Assembly (NCBI RefSeq): GCF_002312815.1
Contig: NZ_NKQJ01000006.1
Span: forward strand, 124,001 to 188,000
Source: Agaribacterium haliotis
GTDB taxonomy: Bacteria; Pseudomonadota; Gammaproteobacteria; Pseudomonadales; Cellvibrionaceae
Direction: 5' to 3'
DNA: 64,000 nt
The notes under the pieces were generated by a model. It was not told where the DNA came from, did not search any database, and was given only the letters and a program-made list of their open reading frames with translations. Each line of letters starts with the position of its first letter. Positions within the stretch are counted from its first letter, which is position 1. This document shows positions 9,016 to 19,417 of the stretch, one piece after another. Both the position numbers and the translations under genes were made by a program.

Positions 9016-10143
9016 CTAATACAAATTTATGCCTGATTGTATACTTGGCTTATGGCCATACCAATCTTTAAACACCACATCAAAACCAGCTTGCCTTAAA
9101 CTGGCGGCAACCTCCTCGGTTGGGCGTTGATCACAAATTTCAAATTGCTCCAAAGCACCAGTGTCGCTATAAGCGCCGGGCGAGGTCCGCGCACCAGCGC
9201 TCATATGTGTCACGCCCAGCGGTGCCACATTTTTTCTAAAATTAGCACTCTCACGAGTTGAGAGGTTTAGCTCCACAAAAGGGTTGCAAAGGCGATAAGC
9301 GCACAACAATTGCACAAGTTGTTTGTCGCTGATTTCATGATCGGCAACGTAGCCTTCAGCATTTCGCAAACGTGGGAAACTAATACTAAAACGGCTGCGC
9401 CAGTAACGATTTTCCAAATACTTCAAATGCAAATAGGTAAAGGCGCTATCCACACGCCAATCATCAAGACCGAGCAGTACACCGAGACCAAGTTTGTGCA
9501 CACCTGCAGCGCCAGTTTTATCATGGCTATCTAAGCGCCGCCAGTAATCTGCTTTATTTCCTCGCAGATGATATTGTTGATAGCTACCTAAATTGTAGGT
9601 TTCTTGATACAGCGTAACCGCATGCAAACCTTTGTTTCGCAAGCGCTGGTAATCACACAACTCAAAGGCTTGAGTTTCAATTGCAATGCTCGAAAACAGC
9701 GGCGAGAGTAACTCAATAGCCTGCTCAATATAAGCCACACCTATTTTTGAAGTCTCACCGGTAACCAGCAATAATTGCTGATGCCCTTGTTCAAGTAAAA
9801 ATTCCGCTTCTGTTAGAATTTGCCCAGGAGTTAAAGACAGGCGTTTGATTTTATTTTTAATGCTAAAACCACAATAAGTACAAAAATTTGCACACTTGTT
9901 CGATAAATACATCGGCACATACACATGCATGCAGCGACCAAAATTCTGTAAAGTAAGCGCGTGACTTTGCTTGGCCATTGCCTCGAGATAAGGCTCAGCT
10001 GCCGGCGATAACAAGGCTAAAAAATCTTGCCACGTCCTATTTTTCTGGGCCAGAGCCTGCTCAACATCTAAAGCTGTTTTGGCATAGAGCTGTAGCTGTA
10101 CTTCCGCCCAACTGTATTTTTTAATTTGCTCGCTAAAAGCCAC
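9016..10143 (-). CDS. thiH: 2-iminoacetate synthase ThiH (radical SAM, thiazole synthesis)
   Basis: ThiH cleaves tyrosine with a 5'-deoxyadenosyl radical to give dehydroglycine for the thiazole ring of thiamin. The 375-residue protein has the radical-SAM cluster Cys84-x3-Cys88-x2-Cys91 (CANFCTYCGF). Family segments include VTGETSK, YQETYN, the glycine-rich GLGVLLGLDDWR and the late MSAGARTSPG. It lies 15 bp after thiG on the same strand. No thiS, thiF, thiC or thiE is nearby, so the rest of the pathway must be elsewhere. Confidence 0.95.
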   Translation of the reverse strand: MAFSEQIKKYSWAEVQLQLYAKTALDVEQALAQKNRTWQDFLALLSPAAEPYLEAMAKQSHALTLQNFGRCMHVYVPMYLSNKCANFCTYCGFSIKNKIKRLSLTPGQILTEAEFLLEQGHQQLLLVTGETSKIGVAYIEQAIELLSPLFSSIAIETQAFELCDYQRLRNKGLHAVTLYQETYNLGSYQQYHLRGNKADYWRRLDSHDKTGAAGVHKLGLGVLLGLDDWRVDSAFTYLHLKYLENRYWRSRFSISFPRLRNAEGYVADHEISDKQLVQLLCAYRLCNPFVELNLSTRESANFRKNVAPLGVTHMSAGARTSPGAYSDTGALEQFEICDQRPTEEVAASLRQAGFDVVFKDWYGHKPSIQSGINLY

Positions 10144-10158
10144 CGTCGCAACCCGCTG

Positions 10159-10947
10159 TCACTGCAGCTCTAAAAAAGAAGTAAAGTCGCTGGTTGAGCG
10201 GGCTTGCTGAGAACGCCCAGCAAGGCCAGCGCAGTACGCCGAGCGACCAGCTTGAACCGCTTGAGAAAATGCAGCAGCCATTAAAACAGGCTCCGCACTT
10301 GCCGCGATAGCGCTATTAACTAACACCGCATCAGCACCTAGCTCCATGGCTTCAGCAGCATGAGACGGTGCGCCGAGACCTGCATCAACCACAACCGGCA
10401 CCTGACTTTGCTCGATGATAATCTCGAGCATGGCTTTAGTTTTAAGCCCCTGGTTACTACCTATCGGCGCCGCCAGCGGCATGACCGCCGCCGCACCAAC
10501 TTCTTCAAGGCGCTTACAAAGTACCGGGTCGGCATTCACATAAGGTAAGACAGTAAACCCCTGTTGAACGAGTAAGTCGCAGGCCTTTAGGGTTTCTACA
10601 GGGTCCGGCAGTAAATAACGCGGGTCCGGGTGAATTTCCAGCTTCAGCCAAGAGCTGTTTAATAACTCGCGAGACATATGCGCCAGCATCAGCGCCTCAT
10701 CAGCCGTTCGCGCTCCCGAGGTATTCGGAAATAACTGGAGCTTTAGTTTAAGCAGCTCAGAGGCGAGATCAAAGTCTGGTTGCGCGGGGTTTATTCGCCG
10801 CAGGGCCAAAGTGACCAACTGAGTCTCAGACGCCGCGATGGAACGCGTCATCTGGGCGAGAGAAGAAAATTTACCGGTACCGAGAAAAAGGCGCGAGTCA
10901 AATAACTTGTCGCCTATATGTAACTTGTCCAAAGCATCTGCACTCAA
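10159..10947 (-). CDS. thiG: Thiazole synthase ThiG
   Basis: ThiG condenses 1-deoxy-D-xylulose 5-phosphate, dehydroglycine and ThiS-thiocarboxylate into the thiazole phosphate. Visible family motifs are [36 protein letters not shown], the [15 protein letters not shown] segment, PIGSNQG and [26 protein letters not shown]. The only in-frame start ahead of the conserved region that I can find is TTG at 10947, without a clear ribosome binding site. The exact start is uncertain by a few residues. No TPP riboswitch elements were recognised in the 94 bp upstream. Confidence 0.95.
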   Translation of the reverse strand: MSADALDKLHIGDKLFDSRLFLGTGKFSSLAQMTRSIAASETQLVTLALRRINPAQPDFDLASELLKLKLQLFPNTSGARTADEALMLAHMSRELLNSSWLKLEIHPDPRYLLPDPVETLKACDLLVQQGFTVLPYVNADPVLCKRLEEVGAAAVMPLAAPIGSNQGLKTKAMLEIIIEQSQVPVVVDAGLGAPSHAAEAMELGADAVLVNSAIAASAEPVLMAAAFSQAVQAGRSAYCAGLAGRSQQARSTSDFTSFLELQ

Positions 10948-11041
10948 AATATAAAGCGCGTAGCTTACGCAGCTGCATCAAGGTTTATTTTGCTTTAATC
11001 AATAAAAGTTAAAATCGCGCAGCGAAGTTTAACCAGGAAAA

Positions 11042-11626
11042 TTATGCGGCATTATCTGAACGCTGTACAAAACTATCGTAGTTTCTCAGCAAGCGTCTGT
11101 AAAAGCGCTGCCAGCGGCGCATTATCTTTCGTTTAGCAAAAAATCCGAAGCGGTTTGGCCACTGCACAAAAGTCACTTCACCAAGACCGTCAATCACCAC
11201 CAACTTGCGCCGGCCTTTTTTGGTAATACGTACAAGAATATTACCCTCGTACATATCGTGATTAAATATGACTTTGTACTTGAGAAAATAACGACGCAGG
11301 TTTTTCAGCTGGCGCTTGAAGTCTTTAGGGCTACTGCCATGCTGCAAATACCATTTTAACGATTTAGATACCTGACCATCGGCATCGCGAACAAGATCAA
11401 ACACATAACCTGTGCCTAAATTTGTCTCAACTGTGCCGTAATACGCAGGAATACGCTTGTAGGGTACAGCTTTGTTCTTATTCAGGTATTCATAAATACG
11501 AATCTCGCGCTGCATCTGTGTGCTTTCATCACCGAGCAATACCTTCACCGCTTTGGAGCTGTCGTCCGGGTGTACGTAACAGGCTCGCTCCTTTCCCTGG
11601 CCCACTTTATCCGTTAACTGCAACAA
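11042..11626 (-). CDS. YrbL-like kinase-fold protein (PhoP regulatory network family)
   Basis: A 194-residue protein of the YrbL family, a small protein-kinase-like fold named for PhoP/PhoQ control in enterics. Matching segments are GKERACYVHPDD, IPAYYGTVETNLGTGYVFDLV, and a C-terminal lobe with DMYEGNILV and VVIDGLGE. The latter two occupy the places of the kinase catalytic and metal-binding loops (HxDxxxxN and DFG), in degenerate form. Activity is not established for the family. It stands alone between thiG and the MipA gene. Confidence 0.8.
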   Translation of the reverse strand: MLQLTDKVGQGKERACYVHPDDSSKAVKVLLGDESTQMQREIRIYEYLNKNKAVPYKRIPAYYGTVETNLGTGYVFDLVRDADGQVSKSLKWYLQHGSSPKDFKRQLKNLRRYFLKYKVIFNHDMYEGNILVRITKKGRRKLVVIDGLGEVTFVQWPNRFGFFAKRKIMRRWQRFYRRLLRNYDSFVQRSDNAA

Positions 11627-11656
11627 TGTTTTGACTCCTTCAACAAAGGCAATTTT

Positions 11657-12457
11657 CTACTGAGCCCAGAAGTAGCGTGCCAACAAAAAACTGACCGAGA
11701 AAAAATCGTTGGTTTCTACCAGCGGGCTGTTTTTAGAAAAGTCCGTGCCGCTTAAGTTATCGTAACGTAGTGCAACGCCGTAACGCCAATCACCGCGGCG
11801 CTGAGTCAGTGAGCTTTTAAAATAACTGCCGCTAAAACCCGCACGAGCATCGTAATAAGGCCTATCGGGCAAGACAAACTCTTCATCGACCTGATAATAA
11901 TAATCGTGGTAATTTTCATCGGCCCAGGTAATACCCAGAGAGCTGGATATACGCCAATCTCGTTCATTTTCCTGTTCGTGACGCCAGGTAATCTTTGGGT
12001 TAAAAAGGTAACCGACATAGTCGATACCGCTTAAACTCGCACCAAATACCGCGCGTACAGGCATGCGCAATACCCAGCCGTCGTCGTTAACATTGCCATC
12101 GAGGGCAATATTTAACGAAGGCCCAAGTTCAAAGGTTGAATCCAGCTCGGGCATGCCCCGGCGCAAATAATTGTCGTCGCGCCCACCACTTAAGGCAACC
12201 TCGCCACTGACATTAAACTCCCAGTACAGGGTTTTAACGAGCTCGCCACTGAGACCTTTTCTGTCGATTTTGATCCTATCTCCGCGGTAAATCAAAAACG
12301 GAACAGGTAAGGCTTTGGCCCCGTATTGTTTAGAGCCGCGATAATCGGCAAGGTACTGGGCTCCCAGCGCCACACCGAGTTCAATTTTGGGTTTCTCTTG
12401 CTCTGCAGCACCGGCGCTTATCGCTAACAGCGCAAATAGCAATAAAAAAACTCTCAT
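11657..12457 (-). CDS. MipA/OmpV family outer-membrane protein
   Basis: Starting at ATG 12457 gives a clear signal peptide (MRVFLLLFALLAISAGAAE) and 266 residues. An in-frame start ten codons upstream would spoil the signal. The mature part has the MipA/OmpV pattern of alternating beta strands (IELGVALGAQYLADYRGS, PVPFLIYRGDRIKID) and ends in strands closing with FLLARYFWAQ, consistent with an outer-membrane barrel. Family members scaffold murein enzymes (MipA) or act as small porins (OmpV). No ligand can be inferred here. Confidence 0.88.
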   Translation of the reverse strand: MRVFLLLFALLAISAGAAEQEKPKIELGVALGAQYLADYRGSKQYGAKALPVPFLIYRGDRIKIDRKGLSGELVKTLYWEFNVSGEVALSGGRDDNYLRRGMPELDSTFELGPSLNIALDGNVNDDGWVLRMPVRAVFGASLSGIDYVGYLFNPKITWRHEQENERDWRISSSLGITWADENYHDYYYQVDEEFVLPDRPYYDARAGFSGSYFKSSLTQRRGDWRYGVALRYDNLSGTDFSKNSPLVETNDFFSVSFLLARYFWAQ

Positions 12458-12485
12458 AAGGTTCAACTTCAAAAATATCAGACAC

Positions 12486-12514
12486 AAAAAAGCCCGCCTG
12501 AGCGGGCTTTTTAT
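12486..12514 (-). terminator. Intrinsic terminator after pnp
   Basis: A 7-bp stem AGCCCGC / GCGGGCT (12491-12497 and 12502-12508) with a 4-nt loop, flanked by A and T runs on both sides. It ends pnp transcription 18 bp beyond the stop and could work in both directions. Confidence 0.85.
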
Positions 12515-12531
12515 TCAGCAACTCAAACGGC

Positions 12532-14676
12532 TTAAGCTTGTGGCTCTTCACCTTCAGCTACATTGCCATTCGCATCGTCAGACGCCTCTGGAGCTGGTGG
12601 ATCAAGCAACTCTTTAATTGAAAGCTTGATACGACCGCGGTTGTCGACGTCAAGACACTTAACCTTAACCTCTTGACCTTCTTCGAGGTAGTCACTGACG
12701 TTTTTAACACGCTCGTGAGCAATCTGGCTGATATGAACCAAACCATCTTTGCCCGGCAGGAAAGTAACAAAGGCACCGAAGTCAACGATACGGGCAACAA
12801 CGCCGTCGTAAACCGCACCAATCTCCGCTTCTGCGGTAATTTCGTCAACCTTGTCGATCGCTGCCTGCAGTGCATCACCGTCCGGAGCGTAGATCTTCAA
12901 AGTACCATCGTCTTCGATATCGATAGAACACTGAGTCTCTTCGGTAATAGAACGGATGGTCGCACCACCTTTACCGATAACGTCGCGGATCTTGTCCGGG
13001 TCGATCTTGGTCTGGTAGAACTGAGGTGCGTTTTCACTGAGCTTCTGACGCGGCGCATCGATGCACTTGTTCATTTCCGCGAGGATGTGCAAACGTGCCT
13101 GCAAGGCCTGATCAAGAGCAATGCTCATGATCTCTTCATTAATGCCTTCGATTTTAATGTCCATCTGCAGTGCCGTTACACCAGCAGAGGTACCGGCAAC
13201 TTTAAAGTCCATATCGCCGAGGTGGTCTTCATCACCGAGGATGTCAGTCAATACTGCAAAACCATCATCTTCTTTCACAAGCCCCATAGCAATACCGGCA
13301 ACAGGCGCTTTAACAGGTGCACCGGCGTCCATCAAAGCCAAAGACGTACCACATACAGAGGCCATTGAGCTCGAGCCGTTAGATTCGGTGATCTCGCTGA
13401 CAACACGCATGGTGTAAGGGAACTCTTCCTGGCTAGGCAGAGTTGCAGCAACACCGCGACGGGCCAAGCGACCGTGGCCTACTTCACGGCGGCCAGTGGC
13501 GCCGATACGACCGCACTCACCAACCGAGTACGGAGGGAAGTTGTAGTGCAACATAAATGGATCTTTGCGCTCGCCTTCAAGGGCGTCGATGATCTGTGCA
13601 TCGCGCGCGGAACCGAGAGTCGCAACAACCAAAGCTTGAGTTTCACCGCGGGTAAACAAAGCCGAACCGTGAACCTTGGGCAAAACACCTACTTCAACGG
13701 CAATTGGGCGCACGGTAGAAGTGTCGCGACCGTCGATGCGCGGCTCACCATTGATAATGGCGCGGCGCACGGTTTGTTTTTCAAGCTTGCTGAAAACTTT
13801 TTTAACTTCGTCGGCGTCAACGTCTTCACTGGCCAGCGCTTCGGCTGCGGCATCGCGCAGTTCACCCAAGCGAGTGTAGCGGGCCATTTTGTCAGTGATA
13901 CGATAAGCTTCGGCAATATCTGCGCCGTAGCCATCAGTAACCGCGTTAATCAACGGCTCGTTGGCGGCGGGAGCTGTCCACTCCCACTTGTCTTTGCCGG
14001 CTTCGGCAGCGAGTTCATTGACAGCTTGAATAACAGCCTGCATTTCCTGGTGAGCGTAGAGTACGGCACCGAGCATAATATCTTCAGGCAACTCTTGAGC
14101 TTCAGACTCAACCATTAATACCGCTTCTTTGGTGCCGGCAACAACCATGTCCAGCTCGCTATTTTTAAGCGCACTGTAAGTTGGGTTCAGCAGGTAACCA
14201 GCTTCCTGGTTGTAACCAACACGCGCCGCTCCAATTGGGCCGGCAAACGGAATACCAGAAATCGCCAGCGCAGCTGAAGTACCGATCATCGCACAAATAT
14301 CTGGGTCGATGTCTTTCTCAGAGCTGATCACGGTACACAGAACTTGAACTTCGTTTAAAAAGCCGTTCGGGAACAGTGGGCGAATGGGGCGGTCGATAAG
14401 GCGGCTGGTCAGAGTCTCTTTCTCTGAAGGGCGGCCTTCACGCTTTAAAAAACCACCGGGGATTTTACCGGCAGCGTAGTATTTCTCTTGATAGTGCACA
14501 GACAGAGGGAAAAAATCCTGACCCTCAGAAGCACTTTTTGCAGCAACAACGGTACACAGAACAGAGGTCTGACCAACACTGGCGATAACAGCACCAGTAG
14601 CCTGACGCGCGACACGTCCTGTCTCTAAAGTTACGGTTTGTCCACCGTATTCGAATTGCTTTTTAACGGGATTCAT
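12532..14676 (-). CDS. pnp: Polyribonucleotide nucleotidyltransferase (PNPase)
   Basis: A phosphorolytic 3'-5' exoribonuclease of RNA turnover and the degradosome. The 714-residue length is standard. Two RNase PH domains are visible, with family segments [21 protein letters not shown] early and [21 protein letters not shown] in the second core. A KH domain follows around 555-615 ([19 protein letters not shown]), then an S1 domain around 620-690 ([13 protein letters not shown]) and an acidic tail. It follows rpsO after a terminator-like hairpin, as in E. coli, where RNase III and PNPase autoregulate the pnp leader. Confidence 0.98.
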   Translation of the reverse strand: MNPVKKQFEYGGQTVTLETGRVARQATGAVIASVGQTSVLCTVVAAKSASEGQDFFPLSVHYQEKYYAAGKIPGGFLKREGRPSEKETLTSRLIDRPIRPLFPNGFLNEVQVLCTVISSEKDIDPDICAMIGTSAALAISGIPFAGPIGAARVGYNQEAGYLLNPTYSALKNSELDMVVAGTKEAVLMVESEAQELPEDIMLGAVLYAHQEMQAVIQAVNELAAEAGKDKWEWTAPAANEPLINAVTDGYGADIAEAYRITDKMARYTRLGELRDAAAEALASEDVDADEVKKVFSKLEKQTVRRAIINGEPRIDGRDTSTVRPIAVEVGVLPKVHGSALFTRGETQALVVATLGSARDAQIIDALEGERKDPFMLHYNFPPYSVGECGRIGATGRREVGHGRLARRGVAATLPSQEEFPYTMRVVSEITESNGSSSMASVCGTSLALMDAGAPVKAPVAGIAMGLVKEDDGFAVLTDILGDEDHLGDMDFKVAGTSAGVTALQMDIKIEGINEEIMSIALDQALQARLHILAEMNKCIDAPRQKLSENAPQFYQTKIDPDKIRDVIGKGGATIRSITEETQCSIDIEDDGTLKIYAPDGDALQAAIDKVDEITAEAEIGAVYDGVVARIVDFGAFVTFLPGKDGLVHISQIAHERVKNVSDYLEEGQEVKVKCLDVDNRGRIKLSIKELLDPPAPEASDDANGNVAEGEEPQA

Positions 14677-14732
14677 TGCCCTTCCTATACTTTTCTTTTC
14701 TTCATCAATATAAAAATTCTGTCAGGCAACAC

Positions 14733-14757
14733 AAAAAATGCCCGCACAAGGCGGGCA
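14733..14757 (-). terminator. Hairpin terminator between rpsO and pnp
   Basis: On the minus strand, TGCCCGC / GCGGGCA arms (14739-14745 and 14751-14757) with a 5-nt loop are followed by a run of six U. It lies 12 bp after the rpsO stop. In E. coli the equivalent terminator is partly read through into pnp. Confidence 0.85.
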
Positions 14758-14769
14758 CTTTCAGGTTCC

Positions 14770-15030
14770 TTAACGGCGCAGGCCAAGCTTTTTAATCAGC
14801 GCAGCGTAGCGGTTGAGGTCCTTACCTTTAAGATAGTCGAGCAACTTACGACGCTGGTTCACCATGCGAATCAGACCACGACGACTGTGATTGTCTTTTT
14901 TGTGATCTGCGAAGTGGCCTTGCAACTTGTTGATGTTTGCAGTTAACAAAGCGACTTGTACTTCAGTTGAACCAGTTTGGCCACCGTTGTCGGCGACAAT
15001 TGCTTGTTTCTCTTGAGCGCTCAATGCCAT
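14770..15030 (-). CDS. rpsO: 30S ribosomal protein uS15
   Basis: uS15 is an early-binding 16S rRNA central-domain protein. The 86-residue product is close to the usual 88-89. It has the conserved [11 protein letters not shown], the DHHSRRGL-type segment (here [24 protein letters not shown]) and ends at KKLGLRR. The 145-bp leader between truB and rpsO has two small hairpins that could serve in S15 autoregulation. That is inference. Confidence 0.98.
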   Translation of the reverse strand: MALSAQEKQAIVADNGGQTGSTEVQVALLTANINKLQGHFADHKKDNHSRRGLIRMVNQRRKLLDYLKGKDLNRYAALIKKLGLRR

Positions 15031-15175
15031 GGAGCTATACCTCTATTTACTATGAATATGCCCTGCTGCAACTTAGTAAAAACCAAGTTTCAGCCTGATA
15101 CGGCCCCTGCCGTGCATATTTACAGCGGGGGTCGGTGTTGTATAAGCAGCCAAAAACTAACTTAAGCTACTTAAT

Positions 15176-16111
15176 CTAGACCACAAGGCGCTTTGGCGCC
15201 AAGCAGCCATCATCCGTTATCTCGGCAAGCCCAAGAAAACGGCCTGATTCTTCGAAAACGCGCACCGTATCACCTTCGTCGGCAATTTGATAGACCCGCG
15301 TATCCATAACTCGCTGACCGCGACAAAAATAAAAACCGCTGTCGTCGTCGATCTCTATTTTAGGCAGCGAGGCCACCGGCGCATCGGTTGCATGCAGGTG
15401 GTGGTCGAGTACTTCTGCGCGCTCTTCACCGCGCTCTTGTTCAAGTGCCTCGAGATCAAGCGCCATGCTTTCATCAAAAGCACCGCTTTTAACGCGGTGC
15501 AACTTAAAGACCCTGGCACCGCAACCGAGTTTTTCACCTAAGTCCGCTGCCAAAGAGCGCACATAAGTACCCTTGGTACAGGCGATCTCTACTTCGACAT
15601 AGGCGCGCTCGCCAGCTTCAAAACTCAGCAGCTCATATCGGTAAATCGTTACGCTGCGAGCCTTGCGTTCAATCTCTATACCCTGACGAGCGAGTTTATA
15701 CAGGGGCTGGCCATTGACCTTTAATGCCGAGTACATCGGCGGCACCTGGGCTATCTCGCCGCGGAAGCCGGCCATTGCCGCTTCTACGTCACTCTGACTA
15801 ATAGCCGCTGCACTTTGTTCCTGAAGAATTTCGCCATCGGCGTCGGCAGTATCGCTGACCACACCGAGCTCAAATACCGAGCGATAGACTTTATCTGCGT
15901 CGAGAAGAAATTGACTGAACTTCGTTGCCTCGCCAAAACACAGAGGCAAAACACCTGTTGCGAGTGGGTCTAACGCCCCCGTGTGGCCGGCCTTTTGCGC
16001 AAAAAACAGGCGCTTAGCGCGCTGCAGCACGGCATTTGAGGTTTCGCCTGCGTGTTTATTTACAACCAGAACACCGTCGAGCTTGCGGCCAAATTTACGT
16101 CTGCGGCCCAT
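15176..16111 (-). CDS. truB: tRNA pseudouridine(55) synthase TruB
   Basis: TruB makes pseudouridine 55 in the T-loop of tRNAs. Family motifs are GVLVVNKHAGETSNAVLQ, the catalytic GHTGALDPLATGVLPLCFGEATKF (Asp in LDPLA) and KVNGQPLYKLARQGIEIERK. The C-terminal PUA-like region is also present. Length 311 is normal. The start ATG overlaps the rbfA stop by one base, so the two are translationally coupled. Confidence 0.97.
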   Translation of the reverse strand: MGRRRKFGRKLDGVLVVNKHAGETSNAVLQRAKRLFFAQKAGHTGALDPLATGVLPLCFGEATKFSQFLLDADKVYRSVFELGVVSDTADADGEILQEQSAAAISQSDVEAAMAGFRGEIAQVPPMYSALKVNGQPLYKLARQGIEIERKARSVTIYRYELLSFEAGERAYVEVEIACTKGTYVRSLAADLGEKLGCGARVFKLHRVKSGAFDESMALDLEALEQERGEERAEVLDHHLHATDAPVASLPKIEIDDDSGFYFCRGQRVMDTRVYQIADEGDTVRVFEESGRFLGLAEITDDGCLAPKRLVV

Positions 16112-16530
16112 CAGTTATTAGAGCCCTCAGCGGAATTACCATTAGCCTCATTAGATTCATCATCATTGCGCTTATCGGCGGCGATGGCCTGATCAATTTT
16201 GTGGCTAAGAATCTGGCCTTCGACAGCAACTTTGTCGTAGACAAAAAAGATACGCGGAACAACGCGCATTTTTACATCTTTAGCAACCTGGGTGCGGATA
16301 TAAGGCGCAGCCTCATTCAGCACATCAATCGCGGCGTCGATGTCTTTTTGTTCATAGAGCCCGATAAAGGTGGTGTAAACCTTGGCAGAAGTCAGGTCGT
16401 TAGGCACTTTTACCGCATTGATGTTCGGCATACCTATGCGCGGGTCGCGCAGCTCAGCGCGCAGTATCTCGGCGATACTGCGCTGCAGGGCGTCGGAGAC
16501 GCGATCGGCTCGCTTAAACTCTCTGGGCAT
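16111..16530 (-). CDS. rbfA: Ribosome-binding factor A
   Basis: RbfA assists late 30S maturation and cold adaptation by binding near the 16S rRNA 5' helix. The product has the family opening FKRADRVSDALQRSIAEILRAELRDPR, the KH-like segment NINAVKVPNDLTSAKVYTTF, and a polar C-terminal tail. Length is 139 residues. Its ATG overlaps the infB stop by one base. Confidence 0.97.
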   Translation of the reverse strand: MPREFKRADRVSDALQRSIAEILRAELRDPRIGMPNINAVKVPNDLTSAKVYTTFIGLYEQKDIDAAIDVLNEAAPYIRTQVAKDVKMRVVPRIFFVYDKVAVEGQILSHKIDQAIAADKRNDDESNEANGNSAEGSNN

Positions 16531-19361
16531 TAAAGCTCACGCGCAACTTCTTTGACTTCAAAGACTTCGATCTGGTCGCCGACTTTAACGTCATAGTTCT
16601 TAACACCGATACCACATTCCATGCCGTTGCGAACTTCGTTGACGTCGTCTTTAAAGCGGCGCAAGGATTCGAGCTCGCCTTCAAAGATAACAACGTTATC
16701 GCGCAGAACACGGATAGGCTTGTTACGCATAACCGTACCTTCGGTGACCATACAGCCAGCAACCTGACCAAACTTCGGCGAACGGAATACGTCGCGCACT
16801 TCGGCGTAACCGATAAATTCTTCAACGCGCTCAGGCTCAAGCATACCGCTCAGCGCCGACTTAACTTCGTCGATCAGCTGATAAATGATGCTGTAGTAAC
16901 GAACCTCGATGCTCTCAGCCTCGGCAAGTTTCTTCGCAGCGTTGTCGGCACGAACGTTAAAGGCCAGGACAATAGCGTTTGATGTCAGCGCGAGGTTGAT
17001 GTCGTTGGTGGTGATACCGCCGACACCGTCACCGATGATGTTGACCTGAACTTCGTCGTTGCCCAAGTCCATCAGGGCTGCAGAAATAGCCTCGAGTGAA
17101 CCGCGCACATCGGTTTTAACCACCACAGGAAGTACTTTCTTGTCGGTGCTGCCGTCAAAGCTGGCAAACATATTTTCAAGTTTGGCCGCTTGCTGACGCT
17201 TGAGCTTGTCTTGGCGCTCTTTCTCGGCGCGGAACTCAGAGACTTCACGCGCTTTGCGCTCATCCGTTACCACCAGGAATTCATCACCCGCCTGAGGTGG
17301 TGTATCAAGACCGAGCAGCTCTACCGGCGTTGAAGGGCCTGCCTGCTGGATGGTTTCACCGCGCTCGTTAATCATCGCGCGCACACGGCCAAGGCTCTGA
17401 CCTGCCAGCATAATGTCGCCGCGCTTCAGCTCACCGCCTTGTACAAGCACGGTTGCAACCGCACCGCGACCTTTATCCATACGCGACTCAACTACTACAC
17501 CGCGAGCAGGAACATCAACTGGAGCGGTCAGCTCAAGCAGTTCCGCTTGTAGGGCAACAGCTTCTAACAGCGCGTCGATGCCTTCACCAGTGTGAGCAGA
17601 CACAGGAATAAACTGCGTATCACCGCCCCAGTCTTCAGGGATCACGTCTTTCGCTGCCAGCTCGTTTTTAACACGATCCGGATCAGCAGTTTCTTTATCG
17701 ATTTTGTTGATCGCAACAACCATAGGCACGCCTGCAGCACGGCTGTGCTGAATCGCTTCTTCGGTTTGCGGCATTACGCCATCATCGGCGGCAACAACAA
17801 GAATAACAACGTCGGTACACTGGGCACCGCGAGCACGCATCGCGGTAAAGGCGGCGTGACCCGGAGTATCTAAGAAGGCCAGCTCACCGTGGCTGGTGCC
17901 AACGCGGTAGGCACCGATGTGCTGGGTAATACCGCCGGCTTCGCCGGAGGCAACCTTGGCTTCGCGAATGTAGTCAAGCAGTGAGGTTTTACCGTGGTCA
18001 ACGTGGCCCATTACGGTAACAATCGGTGCGCGATGCACAACTTCACCTTCAACAGCTTTCACTTCTTCTTGCAGCTTGTCTTCAACCTCGGTTGCACTGA
18101 CTAACTTAAAGCTGTGCCCCATTTCTTCAACCACCAACTGCGCAGTCTCTTGGTCGATGCTCTGATTCATCGTGGCCATGGTGCCCATCTTCATCAGAGC
18201 CTTAACCACTTCACCGGCTTTAACGCTCATGCGCTGAGCCAGATCACTGACGGTAATCTCTTCAGGGATTTCAACTTCGTGCACAATTTTACCCGTGGGC
18301 TTTTTAAAGCCGTGTTTGTTGGCTGCCAGCTTAATTTGCTTGCGCGGCTGCGGCGACGTGACTTTTTTGTGCTTTTCTACATGCAGTACGTCGAGTACTT
18401 CTTCACTATCTTCGGCGTAATCAAGCGCAGACTTAACTTTCTTCGGCCCGTTAACCTTTTTGACCGCCTTGCCAGCTTTTTTGTGATGCTTGGCTTGCTC
18501 ATCTTCGCTGTCGGCAGTGGTCGTCGGTGCAGCTTTAAAGTGCTTAGGTTTCTTATCCGCCGTTTTAGCAGCGGCTTTGTCTTTCTCGGCCTTTTCTTTC
18601 TCGGCTGCAGCTTTTTGCTGGCGAGCTTCTTCGGCTTTCTTGCGCGCTTCATCGGCCTGCTTCTGCTCTTCTTTTTTGCGAGCAGCAGCTTGTTGACGCA
18701 GAAGTTCTATATCATCGCTGTAAGAGCTGACGATAGGCGCAGGCTTTTCTTCGACTTTAGCAGGCTCGTCGACACTCTCTGGCTCGACTTCTGTTTGAGC
18801 TGCTTCGGCTTCAACCTCAGCTTCAGCATCTTGTGGCTCTTGTTCGGCAACAAGCTCTTCTGCTACCGGCTCGTCTTCGGCTTCAGCCAGTTCGCTCTCG
18901 GCTTCTTGCTCAGCAACTTCTTCCAGCTCGGGCTCGGCAAGTGGCATTTCCTGCTCAACTTCGGCCACTTCTGCGACAGCCGGCTCTTGCTCTTCGACGG
19001 CAACAACTTGCTGTTCTTCTTCAAGTGCAGCCTGAGCTTCTGCTTCTTTTAACAACTCAGCAGGGTCGCGCTTGACATAAGTGCGCTTTTTGCGGACTTC
19101 AACGTTAACCGTTTTACGCGAACCGCCACTGCCGGTTTTTAAAGTGGTAGTGGTTTTTCGCTTCAGCGTGATTTTTTTTGGCTCTGCAGCGCTTTGGCCA
19201 TGACTGGCTTTTAAAAAGCTGAGCAGAGTCTGCTTTTCTTCATCGGAAACCAGGTCATCGGAGGCGCCATGATTTAAGCCTGCCTGCTTCATTTGCGACA
19301 GGATGCGCTCGACCGAGGTGCCGACGGATTTGGCGAGTTCACTTACGGTTACTTCAGCCAT
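16530..19361 (-). CDS. infB: Translation initiation factor IF-2
   Basis: IF-2 is the GTPase that brings initiator tRNA to the 30S subunit. The 943-residue protein begins with the IF2_N fold ([21 protein letters not shown]). A long low-complexity region follows, with acidic Glu/Ala runs (about 95-200) and Lys/Ala-rich charged helices (about 210-310). A second IF2_N unit is near 355-410. The G domain starts at GHVDHGKTS near residue 450, followed by DTPGHAAF and NKID. Domains II-IV end in [16 protein letters not shown]. The long repetitive linker varies greatly in length between species. Confidence 0.98.
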   Translation of the reverse strand: MAEVTVSELAKSVGTSVERILSQMKQAGLNHGASDDLVSDEEKQTLLSFLKASHGQSAAEPKKITLKRKTTTTLKTGSGGSRKTVNVEVRKKRTYVKRDPAELLKEAEAQAALEEEQQVVAVEEQEPAVAEVAEVEQEMPLAEPELEEVAEQEAESELAEAEDEPVAEELVAEQEPQDAEAEVEAEAAQTEVEPESVDEPAKVEEKPAPIVSSYSDDIELLRQQAAARKKEEQKQADEARKKAEEARQQKAAAEKEKAEKDKAAAKTADKKPKHFKAAPTTTADSEDEQAKHHKKAGKAVKKVNGPKKVKSALDYAEDSEEVLDVLHVEKHKKVTSPQPRKQIKLAANKHGFKKPTGKIVHEVEIPEEITVSDLAQRMSVKAGEVVKALMKMGTMATMNQSIDQETAQLVVEEMGHSFKLVSATEVEDKLQEEVKAVEGEVVHRAPIVTVMGHVDHGKTSLLDYIREAKVASGEAGGITQHIGAYRVGTSHGELAFLDTPGHAAFTAMRARGAQCTDVVILVVAADDGVMPQTEEAIQHSRAAGVPMVVAINKIDKETADPDRVKNELAAKDVIPEDWGGDTQFIPVSAHTGEGIDALLEAVALQAELLELTAPVDVPARGVVVESRMDKGRGAVATVLVQGGELKRGDIMLAGQSLGRVRAMINERGETIQQAGPSTPVELLGLDTPPQAGDEFLVVTDERKAREVSEFRAEKERQDKLKRQQAAKLENMFASFDGSTDKKVLPVVVKTDVRGSLEAISAALMDLGNDEVQVNIIGDGVGGITTNDINLALTSNAIVLAFNVRADNAAKKLAEAESIEVRYYSIIYQLIDEVKSALSGMLEPERVEEFIGYAEVRDVFRSPKFGQVAGCMVTEGTVMRNKPIRVLRDNVVIFEGELESLRRFKDDVNEVRNGMECGIGVKNYDVKVGDQIEVFEVKEVAREL

Positions 19362-19417
19362 AGATTCTTTCTTACCTGCTCTGGGTTTGTTCAGTTAAAG
19401 GTCGTTCTGTTGTGGAT

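Noticed and set aside
10948-11041. TPP riboswitch upstream of thiG
   Set aside because: The gap is only 94 bp and the conserved riboswitch words (CTGAGA and the ACCTGA core) are absent.
18114-19052. Long plus-strand frame opposite infB
   Set aside because: Antisense shadow of the repetitive Lys/Glu/Ala region of IF-2.
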